6,336 nt of DNA, taken from the NCBI GenBank assembly GCA_041687295.1, contig JAWLCG010000301.1, positions 1 through 6,336 on the forward strand. The letters run 5' to 3'. The stretch's first letter is position 1. Every line of letters begins with the position of its first letter. Positions 1 through 6,266 of this stretch are shown piece by piece. The translations under genes and the position numbers were made by a program. Under the pieces are notes generated by a model. It made no database searches and was not told the DNA's origin. It worked only from the letters and a program-made list of their open reading frames with translations. The stretch is from JAWLCG01 sp041687295. GTDB taxonomy: Bacteria > Planctomycetota > Phycisphaerae > SM23-33 > FEN-1343.

Positions 1-17
1 GCCGGACTGCGTCCGGC
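1..17. repeat. Short perfect hairpin, 7-bp stem
   Basis: GCCGGAC, a TGC loop and GTCCGGC form a perfect 7-bp inverted repeat at the very start of the window. No T-run follows, so it is not a textbook intrinsic terminator. It has the same layout as the hairpin at 2880-2900: a GC-rich stem with a TGC loop. It may belong to a family of small palindromes in this genome, or lie downstream of a gene outside the window; both ideas are inference. Confidence 0.5.
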
Positions 18-134
18 CTACAGGACTGAGTTTCCCCTGAAATACCCCGCCCGGTCCCGCGTCTACCCTTCTGGAGCGTGGTGCCATCGGACGTGCGGGT
101 GCGTGGTGCCACCAGATGGACGGCCCGCCCCGAT

Positions 135-158
135 GCCCACGGATGGCAATCCGTGGGC
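135..158. repeat. Palindromic repeat, 10-bp stem (copy 1 of the CCCACGGAT hairpin)
   Basis: GCCCACGGAT (135-144), a 4-nt GGCA loop and ATCCGTGGGC (149-158) form a perfect 10-bp inverted repeat. The same stem sequence recurs at 2880-2900 with a 3-nt loop, and both copies are followed by CTTGG on the plus strand. Recurrence of stem plus flank in two unrelated gaps points to a REP-like dispersed palindrome rather than a gene-specific terminator. Confidence 0.65.
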
Positions 159-248
159 TTGGGCCAAGCCTCCGCGTTGATCCGCAGGCGCGATCGGCAG
201 AGGGGCTGGACCTGGGTCGCCGCCGGGCCTCGCTTCGCTCGACACGGC

Positions 249-653
249 CTACGGGGTGGGCGTCAGGCTCTCGCGGAGCTCCAGGGCGTTCTGGATGAGG
301 ACGTCGTCGGGGATGGGCGTCTGGGGGCTCAGCTCGAAGTGTCGGCTGACGCGGTAGTGGTAGGTCCAGGGGACCAGGGCCTGGCTGACGAAGTCGATGG
401 GGAAGGTGTCGTAGAGCGGTGCGTCGATCTCGGTGTGGGTCTTGAGGGTTTCGTAGCCCTCGCGGCGGAGGATCACCTCGTAGTCGCCGTACCAGGTGAA
501 GGGCACGGTCAGGGGCGTTCGGCCCACCTCGACCTCCGAGAGGTACACCAGGGCCCCGGAGGGCTCGGAGGTGATGGTCAGCTCCCGCTCCACGCAGCCG
601 GCCAAGGCCGACAAAGCCAGCACCGCCACGACCAGTCGAGTGTATGCGCTCAT
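249..653 (-). CDS. PEGA-domain lipoprotein
   Basis: A predicted lipoprotein of 134 residues. After a hydrophobic signal (residues 7-18), the lipobox L-A-G-C places the lipidated cysteine at position 20, so the mature protein should be anchored to a membrane on the periplasmic side. Residues about 24-70 match a PEGA domain: TSEPSGALVYL, then VGRTPLTVPF, then a YEVILRREGYE ending. PEGA domains are small beta-rich modules, often in envelope proteins; their ligands are mostly unknown. The roughly 60-residue tail (aromatic, proline-rich, with IDFVSQALVPW) resembles short planctomycete PEGA lipoproteins as I recall them. The ATG at 653 was chosen because it places the signal peptide exactly at the N-terminus; an in-frame ATG at 764 would add 37 residues without signal character. 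No good Shine-Dalgarno site precedes the start. A weak TTGTCA/TATCTA pair (691-686 and 667-662) would start transcription almost at the ATG, so a leaderless mRNA is possible. Stop is TAG. Confidence 0.85.
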   Translation of the reverse strand: MSAYTRLVVAVLALSALAGCVERELTITSEPSGALVYLSEVEVGRTPLTVPFTWYGDYEVILRREGYETLKTHTEIDAPLYDTFPIDFVSQALVPWTYHYRVSRHFELSPQTPIPDDVLIQNALELRESLTPTP

Positions 654-669
654 GGGGCGTATAGATACC

Positions 670-683
670 GCCGGGGCCCCGGC
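670..683. repeat. 14-bp perfect palindrome upstream of the lipoprotein gene
   Basis: GCCGGGGCCCCGGC is a perfect 14-bp palindrome without a loop, 17 bp upstream of the lipoprotein start. It lies inside the spacer of that gene's weak candidate promoter. An operator is possible, but in such GC-rich DNA a palindrome made only of G and C may have no function. Confidence 0.3.
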
Positions 684-727
684 GCTGACAAGGCAAAAGT
701 GGCCACGGGTTTGACACGCCGGCCCCT

Positions 728-756
728 TTGACTTTGCCGGGGGATTATGGGATAAC
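728..756 (+). promoter_or_regulatory. Candidate sigma70-type promoter for the zinc-ribbon membrane protein gene
   Basis: TTGACT (728-733, 5 of 6 to consensus), a 17-bp spacer and GATAAC (751-756, 4 of 6) with an extended -10 TG at 748-749. It lies in the divergent gap and reads toward the gene starting at 902. Transcription would begin near 763 and give a leader of about 140 nt. The AT-rich hexamers stand out in GC-rich surroundings. This is a pattern match only. Confidence 0.35.
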
Positions 757-901
757 AGACACACGAGACAGACGTAGCACTTCTAAGTGGTATGGCTCAT
801 CCGGATGGGGGAACCCGCCCGCCGGCGGTGCGTCCAAGACCGGATCGGGCCCGGGTGAATCAGGGGCGGCAGGAAAGCACGCAAGGAAGCAGGGCTGAGC
901 G

Positions 902-2812
902 ATGAGTCAGGAATGGATCACTGTTACGTGCCAGTGCGGCCATGAGACCCGCGCCTACGCCGCGGCCGCCAAGGTGGGCGTGCGCTGCCCGGCCTGCGGG
1001 GTCATGATTCAGCCCGGGGGGGCGTCGGCGCCCCCGCCGGCGGCGGGCGGCACGGCCTGCCCGCACTGCGGCAGCGCCTGGCCCCGCTCGGAGGCCCGCT
1101 GCCCCTCGTGCCTGGCCCGCTCGCGCGTCCGCAAGCAGGCCAAGGAGGATCTGCTGGGCGACGCGCGGCGCAAGGAGAAGCCCGCCGCCTCCTTCAGCCA
1201 GCGCTGGCGCAACCAGAGCCGCAAGCCCGACGAGTCGGCGGTGGTCGACCCGCTCTACGAGGCCCCGCCCGACGAGACGCCCGCCACGCTGCGGGTCAAG
1301 CACTGGTACCAGAAGCCCAGCACCTGGGGCTGGCCGCTGGCGGCCGGCGTGACGGCGCTGGCGGGTCTGCAGCTGGGGTGGGCGGCCTGGTCGGCCGGCT
1401 CGGCCGGCGGCTGGTCCGTCTGGCCGACGACGCTGGCGGTGCTGGCGGGGTTGGCGGCGCTGGTGGCCCTGGGCGTCTACCGCGGCGGGGGGGGCTCGCG
1501 CTTCGCCATGCTCGTGCTGCCGGTGCTGCTCATCGCCGGCGGGGCCATCACGCTGATGGCCATGATCCCCGGCTCGCTCCGCGCGTCCGACCTGGTTGGC
1601 GTGGGTCTGTTGCTGGCCTGGACGGTGGGGGCCCTGGCGGTGCTCACGCCCGAGCACGGCCGGCTGGGCACGGTCGTCGCCGGCGGCCCGGCCGCGGTGC
1701 TGGGCCTGGTGCTGCTGGGCTGGGCCCTGGGGCAGTTCCGCCTCGAAACCGCCCAGCAGGAGCAGCTGGCCCTGAAGGTCGACGAATCGCTGGCGCCGCT
1801 GCGGCGGATGTTCACCCGCGAGCGTCGCGGCCTGCCCGAGGTCGAGGAGCCCGAGCCCGTCGCCCGCCGACGGGTCGGCCCGACCGCGCCGCAGATGCTG
1901 CCGGACCGCTCGCCGCTGCAGGTCCCGCTGTCGACCGCCCAGGGCCCCGGCGTGCAGGCCGAGTGGTCGGCGGTGGAGGAGGCCATCTTCGGCCCCGTCG
2001 AGGTCAAGCCGGCCGAACCCGCCGTCATCGAGCCCGAACCGGCCGCCCTGGCCCGTACGCCCACGCCCGTCGAGCCCGCACCGGCCGCCCCCGCGCCCGT
2101 GCGCCCGCCGTGGTACGAGCCCGAGCCGGCGAGCCCCGCGGCCACGGTGACGCCCGAACCTGTGACGCCCGAACCGGTCACGCCCGAGCCCGAGCCTGCC
2201 GAGCCGGCGCCGCCGGCGATCGACCCGGCCACGAGTCTGGCCCTGGTGCAGGACAAGGACACCGAGCCGCTGCAGATGCCCCTGGACGACCGCGGCCAGC
2301 CGGTCGACGGGGCCGTCGAGCTTTGGCCGCTGGTCAACTGGCGCGACACGCTGCTGGGCCAGGGCTACGCCGTGCGCTTCCCCAGCGTCCACACGGTCGA
2401 GGGCTACGGCGGCGTCCGCCACATGCCCGACGGCGACGCGGTGCTGACCTACTTCCGCAACCAGGAGGCCTTCAGCGCGTGCGAGGTCTTCAGCTATCGC
2501 CTGCCGCCGACGCTCAGCGGCGACGCCGGCGTGGTGGCGGCCGGCCAGGACGTCGCCAGCCTGCTGCAGGCCGAGATCCAGGGCGAGATGTGGCGCCCCG
2601 GCCCGGACCGCCGGCGGCTGGTCCGGCTGAGGTTCCGCCGCGACGGCCGGCCTTGGATTGGCCGGGTCGAGATCCAGCGCGTCGGCGACCATGCCGTCGT
2701 CGTCGCCGGCCTGTGCCAGGAGGGCCATGCCATCGGCCTGGGCAAGGCCAACCAGTTCGTCACCAGCTTCCGCCTGTACGCGCCCGCCGCAGCCGCCGCC
2801 GCGGCCGAGTAG
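902..2812 (+). CDS. Double zinc-ribbon, five-helix membrane protein with Pro/Glu linker and C-terminal domain
   Basis: A 636-residue protein of unknown function; I do not recognise a named family. The N-terminus has two zinc-ribbon-like cysteine sets: C10-x-C12 with C29-x2-C32, and C53-x2-C56 with C67-x2-C70. A basic, charged stretch (about 71-135) leads to five hydrophobic segments at roughly 143-163, 171-193, 201-222, 229-248 and 256-277. A charged segment (about 280-320) and a long Pro/Glu/Ala-rich linker (about 360-440) follow, including three tandem VTPEP units at 416-430. The end (about 475-625) looks globular (PLVNWRDTLLGQGYAVRFP onward) and closes with a run of alanines. With the basic zinc-ribbon end in the cytoplasm, five crossings put the linker and C-terminal domain in the periplasm (inferred). 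Pro/Glu linkers often span cell-wall space. The ATG at 902 is favoured because cysteines begin at residue 10; AAGGA about 14 bp upstream is a poor ribosome site. It is transcribed alone, divergent from the lipoprotein. G-runs at 1016-1022 and 1487-1494 leave the frame intact. Confidence 0.85.
   Translation: MSQEWITVTCQCGHETRAYAAAAKVGVRCPACGVMIQPGGASAPPPAAGGTACPHCGSAWPRSEARCPSCLARSRVRKQAKEDLLGDARRKEKPAASFSQRWRNQSRKPDESAVVDPLYEAPPDETPATLRVKHWYQKPSTWGWPLAAGVTALAGLQLGWAAWSAGSAGGWSVWPTTLAVLAGLAALVALGVYRGGGGSRFAMLVLPVLLIAGGAITLMAMIPGSLRASDLVGVGLLLAWTVGALAVLTPEHGRLGTVVAGGPAAVLGLVLLGWALGQFRLETAQQEQLALKVDESLAPLRRMFTRERRGLPEVEEPEPVARRRVGPTAPQMLPDRSPLQVPLSTAQGPGVQAEWSAVEEAIFGPVEVKPAEPAVIEPEPAALARTPTPVEPAPAAPAPVRPPWYEPEPASPAATVTPEPVTPEPVTPEPEPAEPAPPAIDPATSLALVQDKDTEPLQMPLDDRGQPVDGAVELWPLVNWRDTLLGQGYAVRFPSVHTVEGYGGVRHMPDGDAVLTYFRNQEAFSACEVFSYRLPPTLSGDAGVVAAGQDVASLLQAEIQGEMWRPGPDRRRLVRLRFRRDGRPWIGRVEIQRVGDHAVVVAGLCQEGHAIGLGKANQFVTSFRLYAPAAAAAAAE
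2147..2191 (+). repeat. Coding tandem repeat (VTPEP x3)
   Basis: Three 15-nt units encode Val-Thr-Pro-Glu-Pro in the linker of the membrane protein, and the pattern decays into further Pro-Glu pairs. The units differ at synonymous third positions (for example GTG or GTC for valine, GAA or GAG for glutamate). The repeat is therefore not a very recent slippage product, or the peptide is under selection. Confidence 0.6.
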
Positions 2813-2879
2813 GGGGGCGCCAAACCCTCGCCGGCGTCGAGGACGCGTCGTGCCTCGGCCGAAGGGCCCGGACAAGATC

Positions 2880-2900
2880 CCCACGGATTGCATCCGTGGG
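2880..2900. repeat. Palindromic repeat, 9-bp stem (copy 2 of the CCCACGGAT hairpin)
   Basis: CCCACGGAT (2880-2888), a TGC loop and ATCCGTGGG (2892-2900) form a perfect 9-bp stem, followed by CTTGG as in copy 1 at 135-158. It lies 67 bp past the stop of the membrane protein gene, where it could stop transcription or stabilise the mRNA end. There is no T-run after it, so classical intrinsic termination is not supported. Confidence 0.65.
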
Positions 2901-2963
2901 CTTGGAGAATGGCGAGCGCCGAAGGTCATTTCCCCCGGGCCAGGGGTATCCTGTCCCCCCAGT

Positions 2964-3019
2964 CCACCAATCAACCAATTAACCCATTAACCAGTTGACC
3001 AATCACCCCGTTACCCAAG
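2964..3019. repeat. Degenerate 8-bp tandem repeat tract, seven units
   Basis: The tract splits into octamers: CCACCAAT, CAACCAAT, TAACCCAT, TAACCAGT, TGACCAAT, CACCCCGT, TACCCAAG. The consensus is roughly YAACCAAT. It is an AT-rich island in GC-rich DNA. It runs through the TTG proposed as the start of the PLD-like gene, so the first residues of that frame are octamer-encoded. A second tract with period 8 lies at 6225-6256. Confidence 0.7.
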
Positions 3020-3573
3020 AAGCGACTGCTGGCCGGCCCATACCCCCCGTGGTCGAGCTGATCCTCAATGACGAGCACCTCGCCGGCGTGCTGAGCCAGG
3101 CCTTCGAGTCGGTGCGACACCGGCTGTTCCTGGTGACCGCCGACGTGAAGGAGCTGCACCTGCCCGGTCCCGGCCGGCGGGCGCGGAGCATCGTGGACGT
3201 GCTGGACGAGCTGGGCCGGCGGGGCGTCGAGACCCGCCTGCTGCACAGCGGCGTGCCCAGCGGGCCGTTCCTGGCCCGGCTCAAGAAGGGCATGCCCACC
3301 GGGCTGACGATGCGCCGCTGCCCGCGGGTGCACGCCAAGACCGTCATCGCCGACGGTCGGCGGATGTACCTCGGCTCGGCCAACCTCACCGGGGCCGGCC
3401 TGGGCGCCAAGAGCGAGCGCCGCCGCAACTTCGAGGCCGGCATCTGGACCGACCATCTGTCCCTGATCGACCCCGTCGCCGACATGCTCGATTCCGTCTG
3501 GACCGGCCAACGCTGCCGCGACTGTGGTCGAAAGGCCTACTGCCCCGAACCCCTCGAAGAGCCCCACCTGTAG
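2995..3573 (+). CDS. Phospholipase D-like (single HKD) protein with C-terminal cysteine motif
   Basis: A PLD-superfamily protein of up to 192 residues. It has one complete HKD motif: H113-x-K115-x4-D120-x6-G127-S128-x-N130. Family members hydrolyse phosphodiester bonds in lipids or nucleic acids through a histidine intermediate and need two HKD motifs, so this one would act as a homodimer, as the Nuc-type nucleases do. The substrate cannot be told from sequence. There is no signal peptide or membrane segment, so a cytoplasmic location is likely. The C-terminus carries C174-x2-C177-x5-C183 and a later histidine, a possible metal-binding knuckle. The start is uncertain: the frame opens after a stop at 2980-2982, the first candidate is TTG at 2995 inside the octamer tract, and GTG at 3049 (residue 19) just precedes the first conserved-looking stretch (VVELILNDEHL). 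Neither has a clear ribosome site; I suspect 3049. Stop is TAG. The gene converges on the glycosidase-like gene. Confidence 0.82.
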   Translation: MTNHPVTQEATAGRPIPPVVELILNDEHLAGVLSQAFESVRHRLFLVTADVKELHLPGPGRRARSIVDVLDELGRRGVETRLLHSGVPSGPFLARLKKGMPTGLTMRRCPRVHAKTVIADGRRMYLGSANLTGAGLGAKSERRRNFEAGIWTDHLSLIDPVADMLDSVWTGQRCRDCGRKAYCPEPLEEPHL

Positions 3574-3694
3574 CCGCAGGGCCGATGGGCTCTCGCCCAA
3601 TCGCAGCCCAGTGGAGGCTCCGCGGTGTCCGCAGCCACGTCTTGGGGCGCCTGTTCGTCAGTCGTACCGGCCAATGGAGGCGCAGGGCGCGGGC

Positions 3695-3786
3695 GCCGTA
3701 TGGAGTGCGGCGGCCTTGACGCCGCTTTGGATCGCTGGTGCCAGAACCAGCCAAAGCGGCGTCGTTGCCGCCGCACTCCATACGGC
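3695..3786. repeat. Large nested inverted repeat (36-bp arms) between convergent genes
   Basis: The left arm (3695-3730) and the right arm (3751-3786) are reverse complements at 33 of 36 positions, separated by 20 nt. The three differences sit together at the centre of each arm (3715-3717 and 3764-3766). Each arm also folds on itself: GCGGCGGC, a 3-nt loop and GACGCCGC, with one mismatch. The inner loop holds a further 5-bp pair (CTGGT 3735-3739, ACCAG 3746-3750). The repeat lies between the stop codons of the PLD-like and glycosidase-like genes and could end transcription from both sides, though no T-runs are present. A 54-nt copy of the left half and its flank occurs at 6267-6320, so it is a dispersed element, possibly REP/BIME- or MITE-like. 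No target-site duplication is apparent. Confidence 0.85.
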
Positions 3787-3828
3787 CCAGGCATGGCCTG
3801 ACGCCATCGAGGCTGGGCGGGGCCCGCG

Positions 3829-6138
3829 CTACTTCTTACGGGCGACGAGGGTGAACTCGCCGGTGGCGTCGATGGTAGCCAGGGTCTTGTCGGTGCCGTC
3901 GAACGGGCGGGTCTCGACGGGCAGTTGCCGGCCGGTGGCGTCGGCGGCGAGCAGGTCGACGGCCTCGGCGGTGTCCAGGACGAGCTGGGCCTCCGCGGGG
4001 CTGTGGAAGTGGAAGGTCCACTCGGTGTCGGTCTCGACCAGGTCGCGCAGCTCGGCGGTGGAGCTGTAGAGGCGGAAGCCCTCGAAGGCGGCCCCGCGAG
4101 TGACGTCGAGGCGGTTGCGGCCCGTGCGGAGTCGGCTGGCGGGCAGCTGGAGCGAGCCGGTGAGCGGCTGGCCGTTGAGCAGCACGCCGGCCACCGTGTC
4201 GCCGGTGCCGGCGGCCTCGACGTCGAGCCGGGCGGTGCGGTAGACGAAGTTCTCCAGCCGCTCGGCCAGGTCGCTGGCGCGGACGGCGACGCCCATCGGC
4301 AGCGGCTGGAGCAGCAGGCCGCAGGTGGACTGGACCAGGGCGCCGGTTCCGAAGGGCAGGCCTCGCCAGCCCTCGTGGGCGGTCTGATACTCGGTGAGCA
4401 GGCCGGCCATGGGGTAGCGCTGGGTCAGGCGGAGGGCGTCGGTGATCTGCTCGTCGAGCAGGGCGCGGTAGCCGGCGCTGTCGAGCCCGTACTCGCGGGC
4501 CGAGCGGGCCAGGAAGCACCACGGGCAGTAGCCGTAGCTGCGCACGCCGGGCCAGCGCTGCAGGGCCATGCGGGCGCTGGCCAGGCTGGTGACGGGGTCG
4601 GGCAGGAAGGGCCCAGCCGAGACGGCCCAGGCGTACTCCCAGTAGTCGCCGGTCTCGAAGGGCACCCACGAGCGGCTGGCGTCGTCGTACTCGACCCAGC
4701 AGGAGTAGTAGTGTCCCTCGTCGTTGATGAACCGCTTCGCGAGGGTCTCGGCGATCTGCCCGGCCAGCAGACCGTAGCGTTCGGCGGGCTCGGCCAGCTC
4801 GTATCGGCCGCTGGCGACGGCGAGGGCCTGGGCCATCCGCAGGCAGTTGTAGAGGTTGACGTTGTGGTAGAGGCTGTAGGCGGCGGCGATTCTTTTGCCG
4901 GCCTGCTCCTCCTGCTTGACCCACTGCCCGCGGGCGAGTTGGCCGTTGACCGAGTCGTAGCCGTAGTAGGGGCTGCTGGCCAGCGTCGTCTCGCCCAGGG
5001 TGTCCGAGCGGAAGAGCCCCTCGGTCGTGTCGAACCGCAGGGCGACGTTCTCGTCGAGGATCTCCAGCAGCTCGGGAAGGGCCTCGCCCTCCAGCCAGGC
5101 CGCGTCGCCGACGCTCTGCCAGTGGCTGAAGAGGCTCAGCACGGCGTAGTAGATGCCGTCGTCCTCGGCCTTGGTCCAGCGGCTGCCGACGATCTGGAGG
5201 AACTCGCGGATGCGGTTGCCCGCCTCGTCGCGCCGCACCGACGGGTTGGCCAGCAGGAACGGCAGCCAGATGCTCAGCATGTCCGGCATGCCCGCCCGGG
5301 CCATGGTGGCGGCCGCCATCGAGCCGTCACGGGTCCAGATGAGGTGGTAGATGCGATTCATCGCCCCGAAGCACGCCCCGCCGGCGTCCAGGCCCGACCA
5401 GCTGAGCCGGCGGTTGATGTCCAGCACGCGCTGCAGCGGCTCGTCCTTGACCACCAGCCGGCCATGGCTCAGCGGCACGGCGATGCGGGCTTCGGTGTGC
5501 TCGATCAGCTCGTCCAGCGACAGGCCCGCCAGCTTCGTCAGCACCCGCTCGACCTGGGCGGGCGAGTCCTCCCCGCCGATGAGGACGACCTCGTTCTCGA
5601 AGATCTGCAGCACGGCCCGGCCATCGTCGAGCACGCGGAAGCGGTTTTCCTCGAAGCTCTCGAAGGCGACGAAGCTGACGATCTCCTCGCCGCGGTCGCT
5701 GAAGGCCTCGCTCAGCAGCCCGTCGGCGAGCTCGAACCGCTCGTGCGGCTCGAAGGTCAGCACCAGCGGGCAGCGGGCGGCCAGCGCGAAGCAGTTCTCG
5801 TCGGCGATGTTGACCACCGTGATGCGGTTCTTCGCCCCGCCGGGACTCTCGGTGCTCAGGGCCGTCACGAAGGGGTCGTAGTCGAACGCCTTCACCCAGC
5901 CGGCGGGGATCTGCGGCAGCTCGGCCCGGGCAAACAGGGCCGTGCAGTTGTCGCGGTTGCTGAAGTTGCGGGCGCGATAGTCCTTGCGCCGGAAGGCGTT
6001 GGGCTTGTAGAGGCACTCCAGCTCCGTCGACTCCTCGCCGAGCATCAGCGTCAGGCGGTTGCCGCAGCGGTTCTGCAGGATGATGTTGCGCAGGCCCTCT
6101 TCGATCTGCTGCTGGTAATCACGAAAGATCGTCTTCAT
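3829..6138 (-). CDS. (alpha/alpha)6-barrel glycosidase-like protein
   Basis: A 769-residue protein that appears to belong to the six-hairpin glycosidase superfamily; I cannot assign a GH family or substrate. Residues about 1-235 look like a beta-rich N-terminal domain. The helical barrel spans about 240-625, with motifs typical of this fold: WTRDG (268-272), EDDGIYYAV (from about 325), SPYYGYDSVNG (from 389), YHNVNLYN (424-431), GDYWEYAW (497-504) and HEGWRGLPFG (from 588). Acidic residues such as D271, D327, E501 and E589 are catalytic candidates by position only. The last 130 or so residues look like a beta-sandwich. There is no signal peptide or membrane segment, so a cytoplasmic enzyme acting on oligosaccharides or storage glucan is the simplest reading (inference). 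The ATG at 6138 is well supported: AAGGAG lies 6 nt upstream. The gene stands alone, with no sugar transporter or regulator in view. Alternatives are a phosphorylase-like or debranching enzyme of the same fold. Confidence 0.8.
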   Translation of the reverse strand: MKTIFRDYQQQIEEGLRNIILQNRCGNRLTLMLGEESTELECLYKPNAFRRKDYRARNFSNRDNCTALFARAELPQIPAGWVKAFDYDPFVTALSTESPGGAKNRITVVNIADENCFALAARCPLVLTFEPHERFELADGLLSEAFSDRGEEIVSFVAFESFEENRFRVLDDGRAVLQIFENEVVLIGGEDSPAQVERVLTKLAGLSLDELIEHTEARIAVPLSHGRLVVKDEPLQRVLDINRRLSWSGLDAGGACFGAMNRIYHLIWTRDGSMAAATMARAGMPDMLSIWLPFLLANPSVRRDEAGNRIREFLQIVGSRWTKAEDDGIYYAVLSLFSHWQSVGDAAWLEGEALPELLEILDENVALRFDTTEGLFRSDTLGETTLASSPYYGYDSVNGQLARGQWVKQEEQAGKRIAAAYSLYHNVNLYNCLRMAQALAVASGRYELAEPAERYGLLAGQIAETLAKRFINDEGHYYSCWVEYDDASRSWVPFETGDYWEYAWAVSAGPFLPDPVTSLASARMALQRWPGVRSYGYCPWCFLARSAREYGLDSAGYRALLDEQITDALRLTQRYPMAGLLTEYQTAHEGWRGLPFGTGALVQSTCGLLLQPLPMGVAVRASDLAERLENFVYRTARLDVEAAGTGDTVAGVLLNGQPLTGSLQLPASRLRTGRNRLDVTRGAAFEGFRLYSSTAELRDLVETDTEWTFHFHSPAEAQLVLDTAEAVDLLAADATGRQLPVETRPFDGTDKTLATIDATGEFTLVARKK

Positions 6139-6144
6139 CGCCGG

Positions 6145-6150
6145 CTCCTT
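6145..6150 (-). promoter_or_regulatory. Strong Shine-Dalgarno site of the glycosidase-like gene
   Basis: AAGGAG on the minus strand, 6 nt before the ATG at 6138, is the only near-ideal ribosome binding site in the window and fixes the start of this gene. Further upstream a TATCAT (6184-6179) resembles a -10 box, but no matching -35 was found, so no promoter is called. Confidence 0.75.
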
Positions 6151-6224
6151 GGGGTGTCAAAGGCATATCGAGCCGCCGATGATACCCGCCCGGCCCGGCG
6201 ATGGGTAGGGCGCGGGCGGTAGAG

Positions 6225-6256
6225 CGTCAATGCGCCAATGCGTCAGTGCGTTTGCC
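6225..6256. repeat. Second 8-bp tandem repeat tract, three units plus a degenerate one
   Basis: CGTCAATG, CGCCAATG, CGTCAGTG and CGTTTGCC follow one another with period 8. The YCAAT/YCAGT core matches that of the tract at 2964-3019 (CCAAT, CCAGT), while the other bases are GC-rich here. It lies 87 bp upstream of the glycosidase-like start and just before the dispersed 54-nt repeat, so it may be part of that gene's upstream region. Confidence 0.55.
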
Positions 6257-6266
6257 TCGCGGGCGT

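Larger units (their letters stand above)
1..248. other. Non-coding region with small palindromes and a direct repeat
   Basis: No reading frame here looks like a real protein; the short ones are low-complexity GC-driven frames with no recognisable motif. Besides the hairpins at 1-17 and 135-158, the 11-mer GCGTGGTGCCA occurs twice, at 76-86 and 101-111. The second copy lies in an odd palindrome (TGGTG-C-CACCA, 104-114). The region lies downstream of the PEGA lipoprotein gene and probably holds its 3' end, but no clear terminator is visible. Confidence 0.5.

Noticed and set aside
711..716. Exact TTGACA as a -35 box
   Set aside because: No -10-like hexamer occurs 16-18 bp downstream; TTGACT at 728 with GATAAC at 751 is better spaced.
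654..764. Upstream extension of the lipoprotein to an ATG at 764
   Set aside because: It would bury the lipoprotein signal 37 residues into the protein, and the added residues have no signal-peptide or domain character.
1487..1494. Run of eight G as a frameshift or phase-variation site
   Set aside because: The frame continues intact through it with consistent codon pattern and membrane-helix content. G-runs are expected at this base composition.
860..2974. Minus-strand open frame of about 700 codons opposite the zinc-ribbon gene
   Set aside because: Its translation is an Arg/Gly/Ala-rich shadow with no motifs, while the plus-strand frame has zinc ribbons, hydrophobic helices and a coherent domain order. 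Long antisense frames are expected at this GC content.
1108..2982. Second long plus-strand frame overlapping the zinc-ribbon gene
   Set aside because: It is the +1 shadow of the true frame: Arg/Gly/Ala/Pro-rich, with no domain.
2964..3019. CRISPR-like array
   Set aside because: The units are 8 bp, contiguous and without spacers, and there are no cas genes.
2995..3573. PLD-like gene as part of a defence system
   Set aside because: No helicase, kinase, restriction or other defence partner is adjacent, and the genes on both sides look like housekeeping or envelope functions.
3584..3602. Small hairpin (GATGGGC / GCCCAATC) as an intrinsic terminator of the PLD-like gene
   Set aside because: The stem is short and bulged and no T-run follows; the much stronger inverted repeat at 3695-3786 is the better structural candidate.
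3925..6222. Plus-strand open frame of about 765 codons opposite the glycosidase-like gene
   Set aside because: The translation is low-complexity Val/Gly/Ala/Gln and mirrors the minus-strand codon pattern. The minus-strand frame has recognisable barrel motifs and an ideal ribosome site.
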